Assembly (NCBI RefSeq): GCF_023520895.1
Contig: NZ_CP026029.1
Coordinates: forward strand, 4,898,001-4,962,000
Direction: 5' to 3'
DNA: 64,000 bases
Source: Paenibacillus sp. PK3_47
GTDB taxonomy: Bacteria > Bacillota > Bacilli > Paenibacillales > Paenibacillaceae
This document shows, one piece after another, positions 27,567 to 34,311 of this stretch. Under the pieces are notes generated by a model. The model searched no databases, was not told the origin of the DNA, and saw nothing but the letters and a program-made list of their open reading frames with translations. The translations under genes and the position numbers were made by a program. Position 1 is the first letter of the stretch. Every line of letters begins with the position of its first letter.

Positions 27567-27793
27567 TCTGCGGACGCTGCATCCGTTATGCCTCGTCCTC
27601 TTCCGCACGCTAACGGACACTGCGTCCGTTATTTGCCTAATATCGCCCCGGTTTCATCGCTAACAGACCGTGGTTCCTTTATGTTGCTCAATGATGGGTA
27701 CATTAAGCCCTTTCGGATGAAATAACGGATCCAGAGTCCGTTAGGATTCCTAAACAGACCTCTAGCGCAAAATAACGGATCTCTGGTCCGTTA
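27567..27793. repeat. Array of TAACGGA-n-TCCGTTA hairpins
   Basis: Good copies: TAACGGACACTGCGTCCGTTA-type at 27611-27631, and 7-base-stem copies at 27723-27743 and 27773-27793 (TAACGGA, 7-base loop, TCCGTTA). Degenerate copies at about 27567, 27661 and 27751. Two spacers between hairpins are both 29 bases. Spacer sequences are unrelated, and there are no cas genes. Confidence 0.75.
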
Positions 27794-27893
27794 GCATCTC
27801 CAAGTCATTAATAGGTTACGGTGTTCGTGAGTTGATGGAGGGGAGCTGGCAATCGTTAACGCGGTTTCTGCTGAGATCAAAGTCACATAAAGA

Positions 27894-27948
27894 AGGCTGT
27901 CGAGATTTTCTCGACAGCCTGAAGCACTCTTCGGTAATGAAGAGTGCC
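27894..27948 (-). terminator. Double terminator of the neopullulanase gene
   Basis: On the minus strand GGCACTCTTC / GAAGAGTGC, then AGGCTGTCGAG / CTCGACAGCCT followed by TCTTT. Confidence 0.75.
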
Positions 27949-27976
27949 TTTTGGTATAGGAATTAGAGTGAGGATG

Positions 27977-29722
27977 TTACAGAACTGCCTTAAGCACCGT
28001 ATATCCGAATGCCGGCAGCTTCACTGACAGTTTGCCGCGTTCGGCGCGCAGGGAATCACCGGTGAACAGATTTTCCCACTGGCGCTCCTCCACACTGATC
28101 TGGACGGTCTGAACGGTTTCCTCCGTATTCATGAGCACAATCACGATGTCATCGCCGAGTCTGCGCTCATATGCAATTTTGGTGCCCTGGCGTCCGGCTG
28201 CCAGGAAGCTGAAGGAGCCGGTGCGGAGTGCAGGGTGGCTGCTGCGCATATCAATCAGTTTACGGTAAAAGCTGAACAAGTCGCGGTCCTGCTTCTCCGG
28301 ATCCCATTCCATGCATTTGCGGCAGCCCGGATCGAAATCCCCGTCCATGCCGATTTCATCGCCGTAGTAGATGCAAGGTGTGCCCATAAAGGTGAACTGG
28401 AACAGGGCAGCCTGCTTCATCTTGTTCTTGTCCCCTTCAGCCAGCGTCAGCAGACGCGCTGTATCGTGGCTGTCCAGAAGATTAAAGGCGACTTCGCTGG
28501 CCTGCAGCGGATAACGGGACAGCTGTCTGCCAATGGCATTGGCAAAACCCTCGGCATCCAGTGTTCCGAGCACAAAAAAGTCGAGAACCGCATCGGTGAA
28601 CGGGTAGTTCATCACGGCGTCGAACTTATCTCCCTCCAGCCATGGAGCGGATTCATGCCAGATTTCACCCAGGATGTATGCTTCGGGATTGGCACGCTTT
28701 ACAACCCTGCGGAAGTCACGCCAGAATTCATGATCCACCTCATTGGCCACATCCAGCCGCCAGCCGTCGATGCCGACCTCTGTAATCCAGTATTCAGCGA
28801 CCTTGAGCAAGTATTCTTTGACCTCCGGATTCCCCGTGTTGAGCTTTGGCATATGCGGTTCAAAGGCGAAGGCGTCATAGTTCGGAATATTGTCCACGAC
28901 CTGCAGCGGAAACTCGCGGATATGGAACCAGTCTTTATATACGGAGGCCTCGCCCTTCTCAAGGACATCAACAAACGGCGCAAAGGTGCGGCCCGAGTGG
29001 TTGAATACAGCGTCAAGCAGGACTCTGATGCCGCGTTCGTGGCAGGCATCCACCAGCTTTTTCAGCGTCTGCACATCACCGAAATGTGGATCTACACTCA
29101 TGTAATCTTCTGTGTCGTATTTGTGGTTCGTAGTGGCTGTGAAGAGCGGCGTGAAATAAATTCCGTTAACGCCCAGCTCGGTTAAATGATCCAGATGGTC
29201 TATAACCCCCTGCAGGTCACCGCCAAAGAAATTGCTCGGCGTCGGCGTTCCGCCCCAAGGCTCCACATTCTCCGGATTCAGGCTGGGGTCCCCATTGGCA
29301 AAACGTTCAGGGAAAATCTGATAAAAAACCGCATCCTTGACCCAGGCAGGCGGAGTGAACACATCAACCGGATTAATGTACGGGAATTCGAACAGTCTTT
29401 GCGGATTCGCCGGACGGTCAGCCTGAAAATCACTCTCTGTCATCCAGATGCGTTCATCATCCTTTTGCAGCAGAAAGCCGTATTTCAGCCGCCGGTACAT
29501 CGGAACGGATTCACACTCCCAGTAGTCAAACATCCCGTCAGAGGTGAACAGCTTCATTGGAATCAGTTCTTTGGTGGCATCCCATGCATATTTGTCCCCG
29601 GCCCAGGCGAAGACTTCCGTTAAATCCCCTTTTTTGGCGCGCAGGCGAAGATGAATGGTACGGCGGTCATAAGCATAGGACCAGTTCAACCGCGGACGAT
29701 GATACACTGCTTCTAATAACAT
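27977..29722 (-). CDS. nplT: Neopullulanase / cyclomaltodextrinase (GH13_20)
   Basis: 581 aa, no signal peptide, so cytoplasmic. An N-terminal CBM34-like domain (about 1-125; LLEAVYHRPRLNWSYAYD, FDYWECESVPMYRRLKYGF) precedes the GH13 barrel: VFYQIFPERFANGDP, LLDAVFNHSGR, GWRLDVANEVDHEFWR (nucleophile Asp), ILGEIWHES (acid/base Glu), NLLDSHDTARLL. This set marks the neopullulanase/maltogenic amylase/cyclomaltodextrinase group, which opens imported cyclodextrins, pullulan fragments or maltodextrins. ATG 29722 follows AGGAGG by eight bases; an in-frame upstream extension would be made of leader repeat and is rejected. The leader is about 400 bases and carries duplicated hairpin modules. Confidence 0.92.
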   Translation of the reverse strand: MLLEAVYHRPRLNWSYAYDRRTIHLRLRAKKGDLTEVFAWAGDKYAWDATKELIPMKLFTSDGMFDYWECESVPMYRRLKYGFLLQKDDERIWMTESDFQADRPANPQRLFEFPYINPVDVFTPPAWVKDAVFYQIFPERFANGDPSLNPENVEPWGGTPTPSNFFGGDLQGVIDHLDHLTELGVNGIYFTPLFTATTNHKYDTEDYMSVDPHFGDVQTLKKLVDACHERGIRVLLDAVFNHSGRTFAPFVDVLEKGEASVYKDWFHIREFPLQVVDNIPNYDAFAFEPHMPKLNTGNPEVKEYLLKVAEYWITEVGIDGWRLDVANEVDHEFWRDFRRVVKRANPEAYILGEIWHESAPWLEGDKFDAVMNYPFTDAVLDFFVLGTLDAEGFANAIGRQLSRYPLQASEVAFNLLDSHDTARLLTLAEGDKNKMKQAALFQFTFMGTPCIYYGDEIGMDGDFDPGCRKCMEWDPEKQDRDLFSFYRKLIDMRSSHPALRTGSFSFLAAGRQGTKIAYERRLGDDIVIVLMNTEETVQTVQISVEERQWENLFTGDSLRAERGKLSVKLPAFGYTVLKAVL

Positions 29723-29737
29723 GATGATTCCTCCTAA

Positions 29738-29852
29738 AAGTTTTGTGTAAGCATAAGCATCCCTGAACAGCATCAAGCAAAACTTGCACCGGAAGCATAA
29801 GCCTAAGTTTTGTGTAAGCATAAGCATCCCTGAACAGCATCAAGCAAAACTT
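29738..29852 (-). repeat. Tandem leader modules before neopullulanase ribosome site
   Basis: Two copies, period 67 bases, with inverted repeats AAGTTTTG ... CAAAACTT (29738-29745/29778-29785 and 29805-29812/29845-29852). Inserts of 32 bases are identical in the two copies. The 16 bases CCTCCTAAAAGTTTTG (plus strand) are identical to those before pgmB. Confidence 0.8.
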
Positions 29853-30131
29853 GCACCAGAAGCACAGGTGAGCGGCGGCTGCAGTTGTATGTATAAGGAA
29901 CCTACAGATAAATCCGGAGGAAAATCGGACATTTGCACGGCTGGCACAGCTTTTGTGCCACATTTGCGCAAGATCAGCCGGAATCCGTCCATACCAAACA
30001 GGCACAACCGCCGCCGAAAAGCTAATTCCGAGGTTGTACCTGATACAGTAACAGTGCCTTTTAATTGTATAAGAACAAAGGGATGCTGAATCTGCTGCTG
30101 CCAGCAGACCGGGCTGCTCATATTGGTTTGG

Positions 30132-30160
30132 ATTATAGCACGGAAAATAGGGCCGTTCAA
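30132..30160 (-). promoter_or_regulatory. Sigma-A promoter of the neopullulanase gene
   Basis: TTGAAC and TATAAT with a 17-base spacer on the minus strand. Nothing comparable lies closer to the gene, implying a leader of about 400 bases. Confidence 0.75.
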
Positions 30161-30393
30161 TACTATTGTTCAAACCATTGCACAATTTTTCACGAACGTT
30201 AAACCGTTTACGGCTTGCAATTTAGAGAAAAGAAACATTTTACAAGTACCTGATAAAGCCATTACGCCAGAAAAATGTTCATTTCTGAATGAAGTGGCCA
30301 TGTGATTGAGAGTAAATAAGAGTATCGGTGCGATAGGAGGAGTAAACTTAAGGTTTTTGTTATTAAATACGGGAATATGCCAAAATACACTAT

Positions 30394-30457
30394 GTGCAAA
30401 CGTTTTAACAATTAACATTACTGTTGTATTATAAATTAAGTAATGAAGCGCTTTCTA
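30394..30457 (+). promoter_or_regulatory. malE promoter with overlapping operator and cre-like site
   Basis: TTAACA (30405-30410), 16-base spacer, TATTAT (30427-30432). The operator GTGCAAACGTTTTAAC (30394-30409) covers the -35 element. TGAAGCGCTTTCTA (30444-30457), a cre-like sequence, lies at the transcription start. Both specific repression and carbon catabolite repression are therefore plausible. Confidence 0.7.
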
Positions 30458-30520
30458 AAACTTGTTGAAGCGTATTCAGAAGGATGGTTTGCTTGAACCA
30501 ACATTTTTTTTAACTGTTCT

Positions 30521-30537
30521 GAAATCGTTTGCGCAAG
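30521..30537. promoter_or_regulatory. Second operator in the malE leader
   Basis: Minus strand CTTGCGCAAACGATTTC, matching GCAAACGNTTNC. It lies about 60 bases before the malE start. Confidence 0.6.
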
Positions 30538-30594
30538 TTTGGCAGCATCACCGCAAGTCTAAAGCGATATACACAATCGGGAGGGGTTAATGTA

Positions 30595-31935
30595 ATGAAG
30601 TTGAAAAAAGTTATGGTTGTAACCGCAGCATTGTCCATGGCAGTATCCATTACGGCATGCGGATCGAACAACAATGCAGGTAACGGAGGAAATAACACGG
30701 CAGCCAACACGCCTGCGGGAAATGCTGCAACAGACACAGCAAATAACAGCGGCAGCAATGAAGAGGCTGTAACAGGCGATATTGTTCCTGAAGAGGGCGC
30801 TTCGCTGGTCATTTGGGAAAGTAAGGAAGAAAGACCTTTTGCCGAAGAAATCGCCAAACAGTTCACTGCCAAGTATAATGTCCCGGTCAAAATTGAAGAG
30901 GTACCACCACCGGATCAAGTAACCAAGCTTTCCCAGGACGGACCTTCCGGACTTGCGGCTGACGTCGTTCTGATCCCGCACGATAACCTCGGAAAAGCTG
31001 CAAGCGCCAGCCTTCTGCTGCCAAATGATATTTTTGCCGAGCAGACCAAAGCTGAGAATACAGAAGCCTCCATTGTAGGTTCCTCTTATGAAGGTGAACT
31101 GTACGGATATCCGAGAGCTGCTGAAACTTATGCTTTGTACTACAATAAAACACTGCTTCCTGAAGCTCCGAAATCATTCGACGAGGTGCTCGAATTCAGT
31201 AAAACGTTTACGGATAAAGACAAAAACAAATACGGAATTATGTGGGAAGTCGGCAACATGTACTACGGCTACACCTTTATCGCTACTACAGGCGGCTACC
31301 TGTTCGGTCAAGACGGTACTGACAAAAACGATATCGGCCTGAACAACGAAGGTGCTATCGAAGGCCTGACCGCATTTGCCAAACTGAAGGAAGCACTGCC
31401 GATCAAGAGCGGTGACATCAATGCCGACATCAAACGCAGCTTGTTCACTACCGGAGATGTGGCCATGGATATCACAGGCCCTTGGGAGCTTGCAGCCTAC
31501 AAAGAAGCACTGGGTGACAACCTGGGCGTAGCTCCGGTTCCTACGATTAACGGCAAGCCGGCAATCACATTCTCCGGGATCAAAATTTTCGGAGTCAACG
31601 CTTATACGCAATATCCGAACGCGGCTAAGCTGTATGCCAGCTTTGCTTCCAGCAAGGATTCCCAGCTTACCCTCAACAAAATGATCGGTTCGGTTCCTAC
31701 GAATAACGAAGCCCTGCAGGATCCGCAAATTACAAGCGACCCTTATGTATCCGCTTTTGCTGAACAAGCCAAGAGCTCCCAGCCAATGCCTTCCATCCCT
31801 GAGATGGGTAACGTATGGAGCCCGGTAAATGCCGCCCTTCCGGAAATCTGGGATAACAATGCAGACCCGAAAGCAGCGATGGACAAAGCAGTTGAGCAAA
31901 TCAAAGATCTCAATAACGGTGCAACTGCCCAGTAA
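30595..31935 (+). CDS. malE: Maltose/maltodextrin ABC transporter substrate-binding lipoprotein
   Basis: 446 aa. Lipoprotein signal with lipobox SITAC (Cys22), then a low-complexity Asn/Ala/Thr tether (about 24-60) and an extracellular solute-binding family 1 domain (SLVIWESKEERPFAEEIAKQ, AADVVLIPHDNLGKAA, GDVAMDITGPWELAAYKEAL). The protein is attached outside the membrane and delivers sugar to MdxFG. Position in the maltodextrin locus and these motifs point to maltodextrin. GGGAGGGG lies nine bases before ATG 30595. First gene of the malE-mdxF-mdxG operon, separated from mdxF by a strong hairpin. Confidence 0.92.
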   Translation: MKLKKVMVVTAALSMAVSITACGSNNNAGNGGNNTAANTPAGNAATDTANNSGSNEEAVTGDIVPEEGASLVIWESKEERPFAEEIAKQFTAKYNVPVKIEEVPPPDQVTKLSQDGPSGLAADVVLIPHDNLGKAASASLLLPNDIFAEQTKAENTEASIVGSSYEGELYGYPRAAETYALYYNKTLLPEAPKSFDEVLEFSKTFTDKDKNKYGIMWEVGNMYYGYTFIATTGGYLFGQDGTDKNDIGLNNEGAIEGLTAFAKLKEALPIKSGDINADIKRSLFTTGDVAMDITGPWELAAYKEALGDNLGVAPVPTINGKPAITFSGIKIFGVNAYTQYPNAAKLYASFASSKDSQLTLNKMIGSVPTNNEALQDPQITSDPYVSAFAEQAKSSQPMPSIPEMGNVWSPVNAALPEIWDNNADPKAAMDKAVEQIKDLNNGATAQ

Positions 31936-31983
31936 AAACAGTTTGTACGCAGCAACAATCAATAGCAAACAGTGGAATTAAAT

Positions 31984-32007
31984 CGCCCGCCGATGCTTAC
32001 GGCGGGC
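31984..32007 (+). terminator. Intercistronic hairpin between malE and mdxF
   Basis: GCCCGCC / GGCGGGC, nine-base loop, no T-run. Likely a processing or stability element that keeps malE mRNA more abundant than the permease part. Confidence 0.65.
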
Positions 32008-32047
32008 AGTTTCCTGAATTCCGCACGGAGAGGAGATCGGAAGGGAA

Positions 32048-33361
32048 ATGCAGCGACACCGTACGAGGGCCGCAATACTGTCTGTCGTTTTCATGGGATT
32101 GGGACAAATATATAACCGCCAATTCATCAAAGGACTTATTTTTGCAGCTGTAGAGGCTTTAGGCCTGATCTATTTCATCAACAATCTGGGAAGAGCCTTC
32201 TGGGGCATCACTTCACTGGGGGATTCCCCGAGCCGTTTGGAAAAGGTTAAGGGTATCGCCAAAATGGTCCCCGGAGACCACTCGATCGTTATTCTGATTG
32301 AGAGTTTGATTACCCTGCTGTTTTTTATCATCTTGCTGGTTTTCTGGTATATGAACATAAGAGATGCCTATAAGATTGGCGAGGCGCGCGATGCCGGTCT
32401 TAAATCCAATACATTCAAGCAAACGGTACGCTACATTCTTGATTACAAGTTTGCCCAAAGCTTCTTGATCCTGCCGGGCTTTGGTATTCTGTTCTTCACC
32501 ATCATGCCGATCATCTTTATGATCATGCTGGCATTTACCAACTTCTCCGCGCCGGATCATATCCCGCCGGCCAGGCTGGTGGACTGGGTAGGATTCGAAA
32601 CCTTCCGCAATCTGCTCTTCCTGAAGTCATGGAGCCAGACCTTTTACGGCGTATTGACATGGACGATTGTCTGGGCCGTTCTTTCTACAGTAACCACCTA
32701 TTTCGGCGGACTGTTAGTAGCGCTGCTGATTAGCCAGAAAGGAATCAAGTTCAAAGGCCTCTGGAGAGTAATCCTGATTGTGCCTTATGCTGTTCCGCAG
32801 ATGATTTCCCTGCTGCTTATGCGCAACCTGTTCAATGGCCAGTTCGGCCCGATCAACCAGTATCTCGGTTATTTCGGACTCGGCGGGCTGCCATGGCTGA
32901 CAGATCCGTTCTGGGCGAAGGTAACGGTTATCCTGGTTAACATGTGGGTAGGGATTCCGGTTTCCATGCTGCTCATTATGGGTGTCCTGACTACAATCCC
33001 GCGCGATATGTACGAAGCGGCTGAAGTGGACGGAGCGACGAATTACCAGAAGTTCCGGATTATCACGCTGCCGATGGTGCTGTTCTCCACCGCACCTACA
33101 CTGATCATGCAGTTTGCCGGCAATATCAATAACTTTAATGCCATCTACCTGCTTACAGGCGGGGCGCCGGTTAACGGGAATTATCAATACGCGGGTTCAA
33201 CAGACCTGCTGGTTACATGGCTGTATAAATTAACACTGGATCAGAACAAAAATAATATGGCTTCAGCGATCGGGATCATTCTCTTTATCATTGTAGCCGG
33301 GTTCTCCCTGTACAATTACCGCCGGACCAAATCATTCAAAGAGGAGGACATGATCCAATGA
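32048..33361 (+). CDS. mdxF: Maltodextrin ABC transporter permease MdxF/MalF
   Basis: 437 aa. The N-terminal 130 residues hold two to three membrane helices not present in the core permease (AAILSVVFMGLGQIYNRQF; LIESLITLLFFIILLVFWYM), as in Bacillus MdxF. The core has six helices and the EAA loop EAAEVDGATNYQKFRIITLP (about 327-346), which contacts the ATPase. A GGAGAGGAG-type site precedes the ATG. The stop overlaps the mdxG start (ATGATGA region), so translation is coupled. Confidence 0.93.
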   Translation: MQRHRTRAAILSVVFMGLGQIYNRQFIKGLIFAAVEALGLIYFINNLGRAFWGITSLGDSPSRLEKVKGIAKMVPGDHSIVILIESLITLLFFIILLVFWYMNIRDAYKIGEARDAGLKSNTFKQTVRYILDYKFAQSFLILPGFGILFFTIMPIIFMIMLAFTNFSAPDHIPPARLVDWVGFETFRNLLFLKSWSQTFYGVLTWTIVWAVLSTVTTYFGGLLVALLISQKGIKFKGLWRVILIVPYAVPQMISLLLMRNLFNGQFGPINQYLGYFGLGGLPWLTDPFWAKVTVILVNMWVGIPVSMLLIMGVLTTIPRDMYEAAEVDGATNYQKFRIITLPMVLFSTAPTLIMQFAGNINNFNAIYLLTGGAPVNGNYQYAGSTDLLVTWLYKLTLDQNKNNMASAIGIILFIIVAGFSLYNYRRTKSFKEEDMIQ

Positions 33362-34206
33362 TGATCGGACGCAAACTTGCGAATTTTATTCGCCTGGCTG
33401 CCAGTTATATCATTTTGATTGTGCTGGCCGTTGCCGCGCTCTATCCGGCCCTGTGGATTCTTTTGGCTTCCTTCCGGCCGGGTAAATCCCTGTACGCCAA
33501 AACTCTGATTCCGGAAACATTCACGCTGTCCCATTACAAAGAGCTGTTTACTTCGGATGTCTACATGTTCGGAACATGGTACGGAAATACACTGAAGATC
33601 GCTGTGTTCTCCATGCTGATCGGTGTATTCCTTACTTTGCTTACGAGCTACGCTTTGTCGAGATTCCGTTTCAAAAGCCGCAAAACAACGATGTCAACCC
33701 TGCTGATCCTCGGGATGTTCCCGGGCTTCATGAGTATGATTGCCATCTATCTGCTGCTCAAGGAGTTCAATCTGCTGGATACGCATCTGGCGCTAATTAT
33801 TGTCTATGCTGCCGGGGCACCGCTGGGCGGTACGCTGATTGCCAAAGGCTTCCTCGATACCATACCGCGTTCTCTGGATGAAGCGGCACGGATCGACGGG
33901 GCGAGCAACTTCGGGATTTTTGCCCGGATCATTCTGCCGTTATCCCGTCCGATGATCACTTATATGGCCCTGACCCAGTTTGTCGGCCCTTGGGTGGATT
34001 TCATCTTTGCGAGGCTGATCCTGCGTACCAAAGAGAATTGGACAGTTGCCGTAGGGATGTGGGATATGGTGAACAGCCAGCAAAATACCAACTTTACACT
34101 GTTCGCTGCCGGTGCGGTCATGATTTCCGTTCCGATTATGATTCTGTTCGGCTTCCTGCAGCGCCTGCTTGTTGACGGCCTGACAGCAGGTGCCAGCAAA
34201 GGTTAA
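33358..34206 (+). CDS. mdxG: Maltodextrin ABC transporter permease MdxG/MalG
   Basis: 282 aa with six hydrophobic helices (first about 15-37, IILIVLAVAALYPALWILLA) and the EAA loop DEAARIDGASNFGIFARIIL. It forms the membrane channel with MdxF. It is the last gene of the operon; a terminator follows. No ATP-binding gene is present, as in other Gram-positive maltodextrin operons that rely on a shared MsmX-type ATPase encoded elsewhere. Confidence 0.93.
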   Translation: MMIGRKLANFIRLAASYIILIVLAVAALYPALWILLASFRPGKSLYAKTLIPETFTLSHYKELFTSDVYMFGTWYGNTLKIAVFSMLIGVFLTLLTSYALSRFRFKSRKTTMSTLLILGMFPGFMSMIAIYLLLKEFNLLDTHLALIIVYAAGAPLGGTLIAKGFLDTIPRSLDEAARIDGASNFGIFARIILPLSRPMITYMALTQFVGPWVDFIFARLILRTKENWTVAVGMWDMVNSQQNTNFTLFAAGAVMISVPIMILFGFLQRLLVDGLTAGASKG

Positions 34207-34249
34207 AAAGATTACCGCAGCACAGCATCATACAAGCAATACGAAACCG

Positions 34250-34291
34250 GGTACAGCCTTTATGTTGTCTATTAAGGGCTGTACCTTATTT
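34250..34291 (+). terminator. Terminator of the malE-mdxFG operon
   Basis: Nine-base stem GGTACAGCC / GGCTGTACC followed by TTATTTT. The chemoreceptor ATG is 21 bases beyond, so that gene needs read-through or a promoter inside this region. Confidence 0.8.
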
Positions 34292-34311
34292 TCTTATGGG
34301 GAGAGAGTGTA

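Larger units (their letters stand above)
27461..27976. other. Convergent gap with terminators and a hairpin array
   Basis: 516 bases between the converging amylopullulanase and neopullulanase genes: terminator hairpins at each end and an array of TAACGGA hairpins in the middle. No reading frame of note. Confidence 0.7.
29723..30594. other. Divergent control region between neopullulanase and malE
   Basis: 872 bases without a gene. From left: tandem leader modules (29738-29852), an unstructured 270-base stretch, the neopullulanase promoter (30132-30160), a possible extra operator-like AACGTTAAACCGTTTACGG near 30188, then malE promoter, operators and cre-like site. Confidence 0.7.

Noticed and set aside
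27567-27793. CRISPR array made of TAACGGA palindromes
   Set aside because: Repeats are variable, spacers unequal overall, no cas genes or leader; dispersed relatives exist at 36.4 kb.
29723-29827. Upstream extension of the neopullulanase frame
   Set aside because: It consists of the leader repeat translated; the strong AGGAGG and ATG at 29722 mark the real start.
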